38,735 bases of DNA from Deinococcus sp. (lineage in GTDB: Bacteria > Deinococcota > Deinococci > Deinococcales > Deinococcaceae): positions 72,001 to 110,735 of the forward strand of contig NZ_JAUNHK010000001.1 of NCBI RefSeq assembly GCF_030523985.1. Reading direction: 5' to 3'. The notes under the pieces were generated by a model. It was not told where the DNA came from. It ran no database searches and saw only the letters and a list, made by a program, of their open reading frames with translations. The translations under genes and the position numbers were made by a program. Below, one piece after another: positions 29,904-38,096 of this stretch (positions are counted from its first letter, which is position 1; each line of letters starts with the position of its first letter).

Positions 29904-31919
29904 TTACTTCACCTTGACCTTGAAGGTCACGTTCACCGTCTGACCGGGCTTCAGGATGTCGCTGGTGTTGATGAGGTTGTTGCCGTCCGTATCAACAGCC
30001 GCGCACAGCTTGGTGCCCGCCGTCGCAGGAGCCGTCGCGCTCCAGGTGGTGCCGCCGTCGGTCGAGTACAGCACCGTACCGGTAGCCGTGGTGGTCGCGA
30101 CGAAGCTGACGAAGGTGGTGTTCGCTGGCAGGGTGTCGCACACCAGAGCCTTGGTGACGTTGGCGTTGGTGGTGTTCTTGCCGATGATGGTGTAGGTGAG
30201 GGTGTCGCCGGGCTTGGCTTCCTTGAAGTCGACCGTCTTGGTGACCGTGGGCTTGCCGCCGTTGTCGCCAACCGTGATGGTGTCGTTGGTGTCGGGCACC
30301 TTGACGTTGGGGTTGGTGTTCGACTTGGCTTCCTGGTTCAGGGTGATGGTCTGCTTGGCGGCGGCGCAGGGCACGTCGACCACAGCAATCAGCTTGACTT
30401 CTTCGCCGGGCTTGATGGGGCCGGTGTTGCCGTTGACCAAGGCAGTGTCACCAGCGTCCAGCTTGCCGTCGCCGTTGACATCCTTGTAGTACGTCACAGG
30501 CACGATGACGGGAGTGGGGTTCACGGTGCCATCGGCGTTCAGGACCGTGACAGGCGCGGTGCCGGTGACCGTGAAGGTGTCGTCCTGGCTGCCCAGGTTG
30601 GCAATTTCCATCGGCAGGTAGCTGCGGATGGGGGCCGTGCAGGTTTCGGGGTTGCCGGGCTTGACAGGGTTGCTGGGGTTACCGGGAACGTCAACCGCAG
30701 GCGTACCAGGGATGGTGGGATCACCGCCGGGGGTGTTGGGGGTGGGGTCACCGAAGGACAGACCGGGCACCTTGACTTCGATGATGTCGGTGGTCTTGTC
30801 GCTCCTGGTGGGGTCGTTCTGGCTGGTGGTGGTGATGACCACCGAGGGCAGACCGGCCAGCTGAGGCGCGGTGGTGCCCGCAGGCAGGGTCACGATGACC
30901 TGGATGTCGGCGGTCGCGTTGGGAGCGAGGCCGGGCACTTCGGGGTTGCCGTCGCCGTCCGCGTCAGGCAGGGTGTTGCCGTTGGCGTCCTTGAAAACGA
31001 CCGTAGTGCCGGCGGGGAAGTTGTTGGTCTGGGTCAGCTCGAACGTGTCGGTGCGGTTACCGGTGTTCTGGAGCGTGTTGGTGAAGGTCACGGTCAGCTG
31101 GCCGCTGGGCAGCGTGGTGACGGTCGCCACTTGGCTGTCGCTGGCAGTGGGAGTGATGGTGATGCCTTCGGGGCTCTGGTAAGCAGGGGTCACGGGGTTG
31201 CCGTTGCCGTCGGCGTCAGCCTTAGGCCCGATCACAACGCCGTCCTTACGGTCCACGGTCACCACGTTGGAGTTGTTGCCGTCCTGGGGAACGCTGGGGT
31301 CGTTGTTGAAGTTGGGGTTGTCGTTGCGGGTGCCGGTGGGGTCGCCACCGAACTTGTCGGTGCTGGTCGCCGTGCAGGGGATGTCATAGACCTGGATGAA
31401 CTGCACCGTCTGGCCGATAGCCACGTTGGTGATGGTGGTGACAGCACCGGCAGCAATCTCGGCGGCTTCAAGCTGACCGTTGGCGTTGCTGTCGATGTAG
31501 TAACGGATGTTCTCGGGGGTCTTGACCGCGCCGGTGGGATCCGGGGTGTTGGTCAGGGTGTAGGACTCACCGTTGACGTTACCGGTGTTGATCAGCTTGT
31601 AGACAAACTTGACGTCCTTGTCACAGGGCTTGACGGTGCCGGTTTGACCAGGGTCGGTGTAGTCGGGCTTGGTGGTGTCGGTGCTGCCGTCGTTGGGGGT
31701 AATGGTGAAGCTGGGCACGGGCACGACGACCGTTTCGACAGGAGGAGTCGTCACCGTCACGCTCGGGGGATTGGGGTTGTCCTTCGTGGGCTCGGGGGTG
31801 AAGGTGATTTCCGCCTCGTTGATAATCTTCGTGCCAGCGGCAGTGGGCTGCTCTTCGGCAGAAGCGGTACCTACGGCGAGGGCGGCAACCAGAGCGATAA
31901 AAGACCAGGATTTCTTCAT
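29904..31919 (-). CDS. Exported Thr/Asn/Pro-rich DUF11-like protein with EF-hand-like loops
   Basis: 671 aa from ATG 31919, which follows AAGGAG; the longer open frame upstream runs through the leader terminator and is rejected. Signal peptide about 1-21 (TASA-EE). The mature protein is unusually rich in Thr, Asn, Asp, Pro and Val. Calcium-binding-type loops are seen at D143-SNANG-QLEAAE154 and again as DADGDGNPEV, DVNGDGKLDAGD and DTDGNNLINTSD. The C-terminal domain (about 555-671) is a DUF11 module (KEAKPGDTLTYTIIGKNTT). The first domain is homologous to that of the 999-aa protein. It is the first gene of the operon and is separated from the second by a strong hairpin, as would suit an abundant surface component. 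Function unknown. Confidence 0.82.
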   Translation of the reverse strand: MKKSWSFIALVAALAVGTASAEEQPTAAGTKIINEAEITFTPEPTKDNPNPPSVTVTTPPVETVVVPVPSFTITPNDGSTDTTKPDYTDPGQTGTVKPCDKDVKFVYKLINTGNVNGESYTLTNTPDPTGAVKTPENIRYYIDSNANGQLEAAEIAAGAVTTITNVAIGQTVQFIQVYDIPCTATSTDKFGGDPTGTRNDNPNFNNDPSVPQDGNNSNVVTVDRKDGVVIGPKADADGNGNPVTPAYQSPEGITITPTASDSQVATVTTLPSGQLTVTFTNTLQNTGNRTDTFELTQTNNFPAGTTVVFKDANGNTLPDADGDGNPEVPGLAPNATADIQVIVTLPAGTTAPQLAGLPSVVITTTSQNDPTRSDKTTDIIEVKVPGLSFGDPTPNTPGGDPTIPGTPAVDVPGNPSNPVKPGNPETCTAPIRSYLPMEIANLGSQDDTFTVTGTAPVTVLNADGTVNPTPVIVPVTYYKDVNGDGKLDAGDTALVNGNTGPIKPGEEVKLIAVVDVPCAAAKQTITLNQEAKSNTNPNVKVPDTNDTITVGDNGGKPTVTKTVDFKEAKPGDTLTYTIIGKNTTNANVTKALVCDTLPANTTFVSFVATTTATGTVLYSTDGGTTWSATAPATAGTKLCAAVDTDGNNLINTSDILKPGQTVNVTFKVKVK

Positions 31920-31961
31920 GATGACTCCTTGAGGAACAGAGATACGATCCAGACAGCAACT

Positions 31962-31998
31962 AAAAAACCGACAAATCGTGCGAACACGGCTTTGTCGG
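31962..31998 (-). terminator. Strong intrinsic terminator in the leader of the DUF11 operon
   Basis: On the minus strand CCGACAAA pairs with TTTGTCGG, with an inner CGTG-TTCG-CACG hairpin, followed by TTTTTT (31962-31967). Only 42 nt separate it from ATG 31919. It may end the carA transcript or act as an attenuator for the DUF11 operon. Confidence 0.85.
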
Positions 31999-32030
31999 TC
32001 GCGCCACTCGCTCCTCATCCGACAGGCGCC

Positions 32031-32059
32031 CGAATACGTCAGATGGCTCTATGCTTCAA
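32031..32059 (-). promoter_or_regulatory. Weak promoter candidate for the DUF11 operon
   Basis: TTGAAG (32054-32059, same hexamer as the ung -35) and TATTCG (32031-32036) are 17 nt apart on the minus strand. The -10 is poor. If used, transcripts would pass through the terminator at 31962-31998 before the first gene. Confidence 0.25.
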
Positions 32060-32138
32060 AACACACTTTTCTGTCGCTCACGTTGCACTCACGGCCAGGT
32101 GAGTACAAGCGTGACACCTATCATAATGCCCTAACGCG

Positions 32139-32208
32139 AGAAGGTTTTCATGAGATTTATCACAAAGTGTTTCGGAAAACGGATAAATCTCACGTAGGTG
32201 AACCTTCT
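32139..32208. repeat. 70-bp nested foldback in the carA/DUF11 gap
   Basis: An inner perfect repeat TGAGATTTATC (32151-32161) with GATAAATCTCA (32182-32192) is enclosed by AGAAGGTT (32139-32146) with AACCTTCT (32201-32208). It is AT-rich compared with the surroundings and has no coding potential that I can see. It could be a double operator, the carA terminator, or a remnant of a small mobile repeat. Confidence 0.55.
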
Positions 32209-32239
32209 GCGAACATGATTCCGCGCCCTTAGGCAGTTG

Positions 32240-33424
32240 TCAAACCCCCAGACGCCCAGCACTTGCTTTAGAAATGGGAGTACCGTTTCCACCATCGAAA
32301 GCATCGATTTCCTCGATAAAGCGGTCGAAGAGGTAGCGGCTGTCGTGAGGACCGGGACTGGCCTCGGGGTGGTACTGCACCGAGAAGACGGGGTAACGGC
32401 TGTGGGCCATGCCTTCCAGGGTGCCGTCGTTGAGGTTGACGTGGGTCGCCACGAAGGCGCCGTTCGGAATGCTGTCGAGGTCCACCGCGTAGCCGTGGTT
32501 CTGGCTGGTGATCTCGACGTTTCCGGTCAGCAGGTTCTTGACGGGCTGGTTGCCGCCCCGGTGCCCGAACTTCATCTTGAAGGTCTTACCGCCTGCCGCC
32601 AGTCCCAGAATCTGATGGCCGAGGCAAATGCCGAAGGTGGGGAGCAGTCCCATCATTTCCCAGGCCGTTTGATGGGCATACGTGGGAGCGGCGGGGTCGC
32701 CGGGGCCGTTGCTCAGGAAAAGGCCGTGTGGCTGGAGCGCCATGATCTGGGCCGGAGTGGTATGCGCCGGAACCACAATCGGTTCGATGCCCACTTCGGC
32801 CAGGCGCTCGATGATGGTGTGCTTGATCCCAAAATCCATCAGGACGACGCGCTTGCCCTGGCGCAGCGTGGGGAAGGCGTAGGGCAGGGCCGTGGTCACC
32901 TCTTTGGTCATGTCGTGACCGTCGATGTCCTGGTGGTCTAGCGCCCGCTGCACGTAGACCTGTTCCTCGGCAGGCGTGAACTCGCCGTAGGGGTCGTCGG
33001 GGTGGGTGTAGCTGCGGTGGGCAATCACGCCCTTGACCACACCACCCGTGCGCAGGCGGCGAACGAGCGCCCGCGTGTCGATGCCCTGAATGGACACCAC
33101 GCCGTGCGCCTGCATGAACTCTTCGAGCGACTGCTGGGCGCGGTAGTTGGAGTACTCGCCGCTGAATTCGCGGGAAATGAAGCCACGTACGTAGGGCTTG
33201 TTGCTCTCCATGTCATAGATGGCGACGCCGTAGTTGCCGACATGGGGGTAGGTGATGGTGACGATCTGACCGTTGTAGCTGGGGTCGGTCATGATTTCCT
33301 GGTAGCCCGTCATGGACGTGTTGAAGACCACCTCGCCCACCGTTTCGCCCCGGTGTCCGAAGGCGTAGCCCCGGTACACGGTGCCGTCTTCCAGGGCCAG
33401 AATGGCGCGTTCCTTGCGAATCAT
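32240..33424 (-). CDS. carA: Carbamoyl-phosphate synthase small subunit
   Basis: 394 aa. Glutamine amidotransferase subunit that feeds ammonia to CarB for carbamoyl phosphate, used in arginine and pyrimidine synthesis. The N-terminal domain begins ALLALEDGT-like (AILALEDGTVYRG). The class I amidotransferase domain has the catalytic nucleophile C267 in GICLGHQ, and the His/Glu of the triad in YHPEASPGPHDS. ATG 33424 follows GGAGGT. carB is not in the window. ArgA-like and ArgH genes lie upstream on the same strand, but the gaps and a terminator argue against one operon. Confidence 0.97.
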   Translation of the reverse strand: MIRKERAILALEDGTVYRGYAFGHRGETVGEVVFNTSMTGYQEIMTDPSYNGQIVTITYPHVGNYGVAIYDMESNKPYVRGFISREFSGEYSNYRAQQSLEEFMQAHGVVSIQGIDTRALVRRLRTGGVVKGVIAHRSYTHPDDPYGEFTPAEEQVYVQRALDHQDIDGHDMTKEVTTALPYAFPTLRQGKRVVLMDFGIKHTIIERLAEVGIEPIVVPAHTTPAQIMALQPHGLFLSNGPGDPAAPTYAHQTAWEMMGLLPTFGICLGHQILGLAAGGKTFKMKFGHRGGNQPVKNLLTGNVEITSQNHGYAVDLDSIPNGAFVATHVNLNDGTLEGMAHSRYPVFSVQYHPEASPGPHDSRYLFDRFIEEIDAFDGGNGTPISKASAGRLGV

Positions 33425-33605
33425 GTTCTTACCTCCATATCGCCTCGCTGGGCGGATTTCATGGTTTAGCGCGCGAGACCCGAGTCCCGCCTTCCCCCTA
33501 TTCTGCCCTATTCGGCGGCCCCCTCCCCTTTCCCTGAGCAGGCGACCCGTCTAGAGCCGATGACCCGTAGAACCAGCCAATGGTTGTTGACACTGCCAGC
33601 CGCAT

Positions 33606-33643
33606 AAAAGGGGACCGGGCCACCCGCCGAAGGAGAGGCCCGG
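33606..33643 (-). terminator. Intrinsic terminator after the 569-aa secreted protein gene
   Basis: CCGGGCC (33615-33621) pairs with GGCCCGG (33637-33643); on the minus strand it is followed by TCCCCTTTTATG. It starts 18 nt after the stop codon. The rest of the gap to carA (33425-33605) contains no gene that I can see; the carA promoter is probably there but was not identified. Confidence 0.75.
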
Positions 33644-33660
33644 CCGTCTACACAGGCGCG

Positions 33661-35370
33661 CTACCAGCGGTAAAGCACGTTGGATTTGCTGAGAACGACA
33701 TTGCCGCGCACCGCTTTGGAGGCCGTCATGCCGTCGTAACGGTTGAACAGGTCAGCCATGACCAGGCCCACCTGCTGCTCGGCGCTGGGGCCGTCCGGCC
33801 CGAGTTCGGCCAGCAGGGCGTCGAGTTCTTCGAGTTGAGCCCGTTCCTCGTCGGTTAGGTCGGCATATTCTTCGCCGGTCAGGTCGAGGCCCGTATCTTC
33901 CGCTTCTGCGCCGTCCAGGGCCAGGCCAAAGTCTTCGGGCGTCAGGTCGGGCAGGTTGCGCCCGTACTGCCAGCCCGCACCCGTCTGGGGCAACTGCGCC
34001 GCCTGGAAGGTCGGGTCGCTGCCGAGGACGGGCGCAGTTTCGTCGAGCGCTTTCTTCAGGGCCGAGTCGCTGAAGGCAAACACCACATAGTCGCCCCGGA
34101 AACCGTAGACCATCTTCAGGTCGGACAGGGCGCTGCCCAGGTCGCCCACCTGACCCAGGGCCGTCGCCGCTTCGTCAGGCAAGTCCTTGTTTTTCAGCAG
34201 CTCACCCAGCGACTGCCCGACCCCCTGGAACGCCTTGTTGACGCTGGCGACATAACCGGGCAATTCGGCTTCGGCGAGGGCGCGGTCACGCACGCGCTGG
34301 TAGTACAGGCTATGGGCCATGCTCGCCAGCGGGTCGGTCTGCGAGTCGAACGAACTGACCGTGCTGCCCGCCAACGCGACCTGGGCGCACTCGTCCCCGA
34401 GGTACTGCGCCGAGCGTTCGAGGTGGCTGGCGAGTTGGCTGTCGCTCAGGAAGCCGAACGGGTCGAGCAGATCGAACCGGGTGAGCCAGCGGGCGGTATA
34501 GGGGCTACTCTCCGGCGCACAAGCGTTGGCGACCACGGACTCGGCATCGGCGGGGATGATGTTCGCCACGCCGAAGGTGGTCTGGTGCGTCAGCACTCGG
34601 GCCAGTGCTTTGTCCTTGCCCGCCGTGTTGACCACGTGCGCCCCGGCGCTGGTCAGCCCCCCGGCATTGGTCGTCAGGCCGCCCGCGTACTGGCCCAGGG
34701 TGTCGAGCGCGTCCACCAGCGGCGAGAGCAGGCGCGGAAAGCCCCACTGTCCCAGTTGGCTGCGAACGACCTTGGCCGCACCCGAAAAGTTCATGTACAG
34801 CGACATTTCCTGCTGCCCTATCGAGCGCGTAGGCATGGTGTAAGCCGCCGATTCCATCAAGCGGGGCGCAGCCTTGCCACTGAGTCGGCCCAGGTAGGCC
34901 ATCAGCAGGTCTTTGTCGGTGGAGAAGTACGCCATGTTCTGCGACATGCCGACAAACACGCTGCCCTGACGCGAGAAGGTGTAGTTGCCCACCCGTGCGC
35001 CGGGTTTGTCGGGAATCAGGTCACGCAGCAGGCCACGGGCTTCCGCCGACACCCGCGTGGCCCCCAGCACCTGTGGCATGAAGGGCTTCCCCGGCTTGCC
35101 CACCGCGAAGACACCGACCACCGCTTCATCGGCGAGCGAGCCGTTGAGCACTTGTTTGATGCCCTTGACTGCCCCCGTCAGGTCTTCGCTCTGCCCAAAT
35201 TTGGCGGCGGCGTCGGCCCCCAGCCCCACGATGCGCCCGAACGCCTTTTGCGCGTCGTGCGTCTCGAAGGTCAGCAGCGCCCCCGCCGGAAGATGCCCCG
35301 CCAAGCTCGCCGCCTGCGCGCCAGACCCGAGAGCCAGAAGCCCCGCCGTCACCAGAACATTCTTGTTCAT
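33661..35370 (-). CDS. Secreted protein of unknown function (possibly DUF3352-like)
   Basis: 569 aa. Signal peptide MNKNVLVTAGLLALGSGAQA then ASLAGHLPAGALLTFET. The layout, a short secreted start followed by 'LPAGALLTFE' and alternating alpha/beta blocks with phrases such as SVFVGMSQNMAYFSTDKDLL, resembles DUF3352-type proteins, but this is a weak match by eye. An acidic segment (about 485-545: DGAEAEDTGLDLTGEEYADLTDEERAQLEELD) precedes the C-terminus. No catalytic motif is visible. ATG 35370 has no ribosome-binding site and sits 6 nt after TATGCT, suggesting a leaderless mRNA. A terminator follows, so it is probably monocistronic. Confidence 0.75.
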   Translation of the reverse strand: MNKNVLVTAGLLALGSGAQAASLAGHLPAGALLTFETHDAQKAFGRIVGLGADAAAKFGQSEDLTGAVKGIKQVLNGSLADEAVVGVFAVGKPGKPFMPQVLGATRVSAEARGLLRDLIPDKPGARVGNYTFSRQGSVFVGMSQNMAYFSTDKDLLMAYLGRLSGKAAPRLMESAAYTMPTRSIGQQEMSLYMNFSGAAKVVRSQLGQWGFPRLLSPLVDALDTLGQYAGGLTTNAGGLTSAGAHVVNTAGKDKALARVLTHQTTFGVANIIPADAESVVANACAPESSPYTARWLTRFDLLDPFGFLSDSQLASHLERSAQYLGDECAQVALAGSTVSSFDSQTDPLASMAHSLYYQRVRDRALAEAELPGYVASVNKAFQGVGQSLGELLKNKDLPDEAATALGQVGDLGSALSDLKMVYGFRGDYVVFAFSDSALKKALDETAPVLGSDPTFQAAQLPQTGAGWQYGRNLPDLTPEDFGLALDGAEAEDTGLDLTGEEYADLTDEERAQLEELDALLAELGPDGPSAEQQVGLVMADLFNRYDGMTASKAVRGNVVLSKSNVLYRW

Positions 35371-35376
35371 GACCAG

Positions 35377-35382
35377 AGCATA
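35377..35382 (-). promoter_or_regulatory. -10 element of a likely leaderless promoter (569-aa protein gene)
   Basis: TATGCT on the minus strand ends 6 nt before ATG 35370, identical in sequence and spacing to the cupin promoter element. No ribosome-binding site is present and no clear -35 is seen. Confidence 0.5.
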
Positions 35383-35453
35383 GCGAACAACGAACGCTTG
35401 GTCATGAGCCAGATGGCTTATCTTTTTTTACGTAAATAACATAACCAACTACC

Positions 35454-35984
35454 TCAGGTCAGTTCGCGGAACATGGCGATTTCGTTGCAGTTCTCGAAGA
35501 AGGCGCAGCGCTGGCACTCGCTCCAGACCTTGGGGTGCAGGCTGGTCTTTTCGATACGCCAGAAACCGCACTTTTCGAAAAAGCCCTGCTGATACGTCCA
35601 GGCGAACAGGGCGGGCAGGTTCAGGGCGCGGGCCTCGGCTTCGCAGGCGGCGACCAGTTGGCGGCCCAGTCCCCGGCCCTGCATGGCGGGGTGAATGGCG
35701 AGACCGCGCACTTCGGCCAGGTCGGGGGCCAGGATGTGCAGCCCGCACACGCCCGCCAGCCCGCCGGATTTGCCCTCGTGGGCGTCGGCCAGCACCAGAT
35801 GAAAGTCACGGATGGTTTCCGCCAGCAGCGGGCGCGAACGCACCAACATCAGCCCCCGTGCCGCCCAGTAGCCGATGAGTTCGTGAATGGCTTCGATGTC
35901 CGACAGCCGCGCCTTACGCTCATGCAGCGGCGCGTCGGGGTGGAGGTCAGGAATGGCAATGGAATCGAGCGCGAGAAAGGTCAT
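35454..35984 (-). CDS. argA: Short ArgA-like N-acetyltransferase (GNAT)
   Basis: 176 aa. GNAT fold with acetyl-CoA loop in VRGLAIHPAMQGRGLGRQLV (R-G-L-G pattern). The start KARLSDIEAIHELI, the segment RSRPLLAETIRDFHL and the AGVCGLHIL strand resemble the short N-acetylglutamate synthases of actinobacteria (Rv2747 type). The C-terminus carries CQRCAFFENCNE, a Cys cluster seen in some members. It would acetylate glutamate, the first step of arginine synthesis; nearby argH and carA support this. ATG 35984 follows GGAGAGG. The exact substrate is not proven by the sequence. Confidence 0.72.
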   Translation of the reverse strand: MTFLALDSIAIPDLHPDAPLHERKARLSDIEAIHELIGYWAARGLMLVRSRPLLAETIRDFHLVLADAHEGKSGGLAGVCGLHILAPDLAEVRGLAIHPAMQGRGLGRQLVAACEAEARALNLPALFAWTYQQGFFEKCGFWRIEKTSLHPKVWSECQRCAFFENCNEIAMFRELT

Positions 35985-36021
35985 AGTCGCCTCTCCCCCG
36001 CCCGCACGGACGTGGCGACCC

Positions 36022-36477
36022 TTACTTGGTCAGGTCGCGCATCCAGGTTGTGCCGCCGGGCCGCTCGCCGCGTGCCTTGTACGCCTGAATCTGCGGCGCG
36101 TCGGGGATTTCGCCCATGACCACCGCCAGCGGAATCTGAGTAAAGCCGAAGGTTTCCCAGTTGCCCCCCTTGGAAAACATGTAGATGGCCCGGTCGCCCC
36201 GGCCCCGTGCGTACTCGACCGCACTGATGACGAGTTGACGCCCCAGGCCCAGCCCCCGCGCTGCCGGAGTCACGGCGGCTCCACGCAACAGGCTGACCCC
36301 GTCGCCGTGTTCCAAGCCCACCGCACCGACGGCCTGCCCGTCGCGCTCCATGATCCAGTAGGTCGTGCCACCTTCCAGCGTGGCGTCGGTGTCCAGCCCG
36401 GCTTCGGAAAACACGCGGGTCACATTGGGTTTGTCGGCAGCGTTCGCCAGACGGGTGGTCAGAGTGGTATCGGTCAT
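36022..36477 (-). CDS. GNAT-family N-acetyltransferase
   Basis: 151 aa from ATG 36477, which follows AGGAGGA; the longer open frame upstream lacks support. The acetyl-CoA loop is TPAARGLGLGRQLV. A YWIMERDGQAVGAVGLEHGDG segment is shared with the next GNAT gene upstream (36604-37086), so the two are paralogues. It lies 37 nt before the ArgA-like gene on the same strand and is probably co-transcribed. It may be an amino-acid acetyltransferase; the substrate is unknown. Confidence 0.85.
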   Translation of the reverse strand: MTDTTLTTRLANAADKPNVTRVFSEAGLDTDATLEGGTTYWIMERDGQAVGAVGLEHGDGVSLLRGAAVTPAARGLGLGRQLVISAVEYARGRGDRAIYMFSKGGNWETFGFTQIPLAVVMGEIPDAPQIQAYKARGERPGGTTWMRDLTK

Positions 36478-36603
36478 GCAGTCCTCCTGCGGCAGAAGCG
36501 GAACACCAGGCCGCCGCGCTGCCCAGTTCCAGCCCTTGCCGGGCAAATTTTTCTGTGGGCGCAGCATAGCGCAGGACACCTGCTGCGGCGCAGGCTGTCT
36601 GAC

Positions 36604-37086
36604 TCACCCCGCGACCTCCGGCTGTGCCAGTTGGCACTTCCAGACCTGTTCTTCCTGAATCCAACCCTTGCACATGCCGCTTTTGACCTGCGGCGCTTCG
36701 GGGATGGCGGCCTCGACCTCTGCCGCCGTGCTGGGCACGAAGCCGAAGCGTTTCCAGTAGTCGCCCGCCTCGGAGGAAAACAGGTAAACCGTGTGGTCGC
36801 CGCGCAGGGTCGCGTGGGTCAGGGCCGACCGCACCAGCGCCCGCCCCAGGCCGTGGCTGCGAAAATCGGGCAGCACCGCCGTCGAGCGAATCAGCGACAC
36901 GCCCTGCCCGTGCTCCAGGCCGATGCAGCCGCCGGGCTTGCCGTCGAGAAAAGCGATCCAATAGGTCGAGCCTTCGGGGGTCACGCTGGAAGTGTGCAAC
37001 TCGGCCTGCCGGAGCAGGGATTTGACCGTTTCAAAGTCGTCGGGGCCAGCTTGCAGCAGGCGAATGTGTTTGTCGGAGAGGGTCAA
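36604..37086 (-). CDS. GNAT-family N-acetyltransferase, TTG start
   Basis: 160 aa. TTG 37086 is preferred because AAGGAG stands 8 nt before it and the protein then starts TLSDKHIRLLQ, where the domain begins; the frame is open further upstream to 37158 through a repeat-rich leader. The acetyl-CoA loop is LPDFRSHGLGRALV. YWIAFLDGKPGGCIGLEHGQG is shared with the following GNAT gene. The 126-nt gap to that gene contains a GC-rich stem (CCTGC/GCAGG, about 36581-36596) but no clear terminator. Substrate unknown; the arginine context is only suggestive. Confidence 0.8.
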   Translation of the reverse strand: MTLSDKHIRLLQAGPDDFETVKSLLRQAELHTSSVTPEGSTYWIAFLDGKPGGCIGLEHGQGVSLIRSTAVLPDFRSHGLGRALVRSALTHATLRGDHTVYLFSSEAGDYWKRFGFVPSTAAEVEAAIPEAPQVKSGMCKGWIQEEQVWKCQLAQPEVAG

Positions 37087-37138
37087 GGGGAAAACTCCTT
37101 TTGGGTGCGGGTGGCTGATGGCAATGGGTAGGCGGCCT

Positions 37139-37211
37139 AAGTACGTCGAACCTAACATTTCGCATTTTCGGGAAAGAACCGAAAACGCTTCATTCCCGGT
37201 TCGACGTACTT
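37139..37211. repeat. 73-bp foldback with perfect 14-bp ends
   Basis: AAGTACGTCGAACC (37139-37152) and GGTTCGACGTACTT (37198-37211) are perfect inverted ends. Between them GCATTTTCGG and CCGAAAACGC also nearly pair, so most of the element can fold into one stem. Six T follow on the plus strand (37210-37215). Both flanking genes run on the minus strand, so it does not fit a simple terminator. It may be a small repeat element. Confidence 0.65.
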
Positions 37212-37233
37212 TTTTCGATACTCGCTCCGCTCG

Positions 37234-37251
37234 GTTAATCTAAAGATTAAC
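37234..37251. promoter_or_regulatory. 18-bp AT-rich palindrome near HIT gene end
   Basis: GTTAATCT-AA-AGATTAAC is a perfect dyad, 10 nt from the HIT stop codon and 22 nt from the foldback at 37139-37211. It may be an operator for the downstream GNAT gene or part of the same repeat element. Confidence 0.4.
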
Positions 37252-37261
37252 TTCGAGATGC

Positions 37262-37739
<478 letters not shown>

Positions 37740-37747
<8 letters not shown>

Positions 37748-38096
37748 CTGTCTTCAACTCCAAGTCGTTGAGCAAGGCTTCCAAGGCCGGGATAAGTTCA
37801 GGCAGGTCGGCAGTGACGACTTGATACAAAATGGCAGGCGAGACCCGGAAATATTCGTGTGTGATGACGTTTCGCAGACCCCGCACCTGCGACCACGGCA
37901 GCTGGGCGGCACCGAGACGCGTTTTTTCGCTGACGCTTCCCAGAGCTTCCCCCAGAACCAGCAACTCGTATTTGAGGGCGGCCAGGGTTCGGGGGTCGGC
38001 GGTCAAGTCGCCCAAGCTCATCGCGGCGACAAAATCTACGGCAAGACGTGCCGATTGCAGCGCATCGGCCACACGCTCGGCATCGCTACGCGGCAC
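37740..38096 (-). CDS. hepT: HepT-like HEPN toxin
   Basis: 118 aa, helical. The HEPN RNase motif R75-N-V-I-T-H80-E-Y82 is intact (Rx4HxY). In characterised systems HepT cleaves RNA (tRNA ends in the studied cases) and MntA silences it by adding AMP to the motif tyrosine. The start is GTG 38096, inside mntA with an 11-nt overlap; no in-frame ATG is near. The stop overlaps the HIT gene. The intact motif suggests an active toxin. Confidence 0.9.

Noticed and set aside
31920..32018. N-terminal extension of the 671-aa DUF11 protein
   Set aside because: It would translate through the terminator hairpin and bury the signal peptide; ATG 31919 has a good ribosome-binding site.
33587..33592. Perfect TTGACA on the plus strand
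   Set aside because: No -10 at a proper distance and no plus-strand gene downstream; probably chance.
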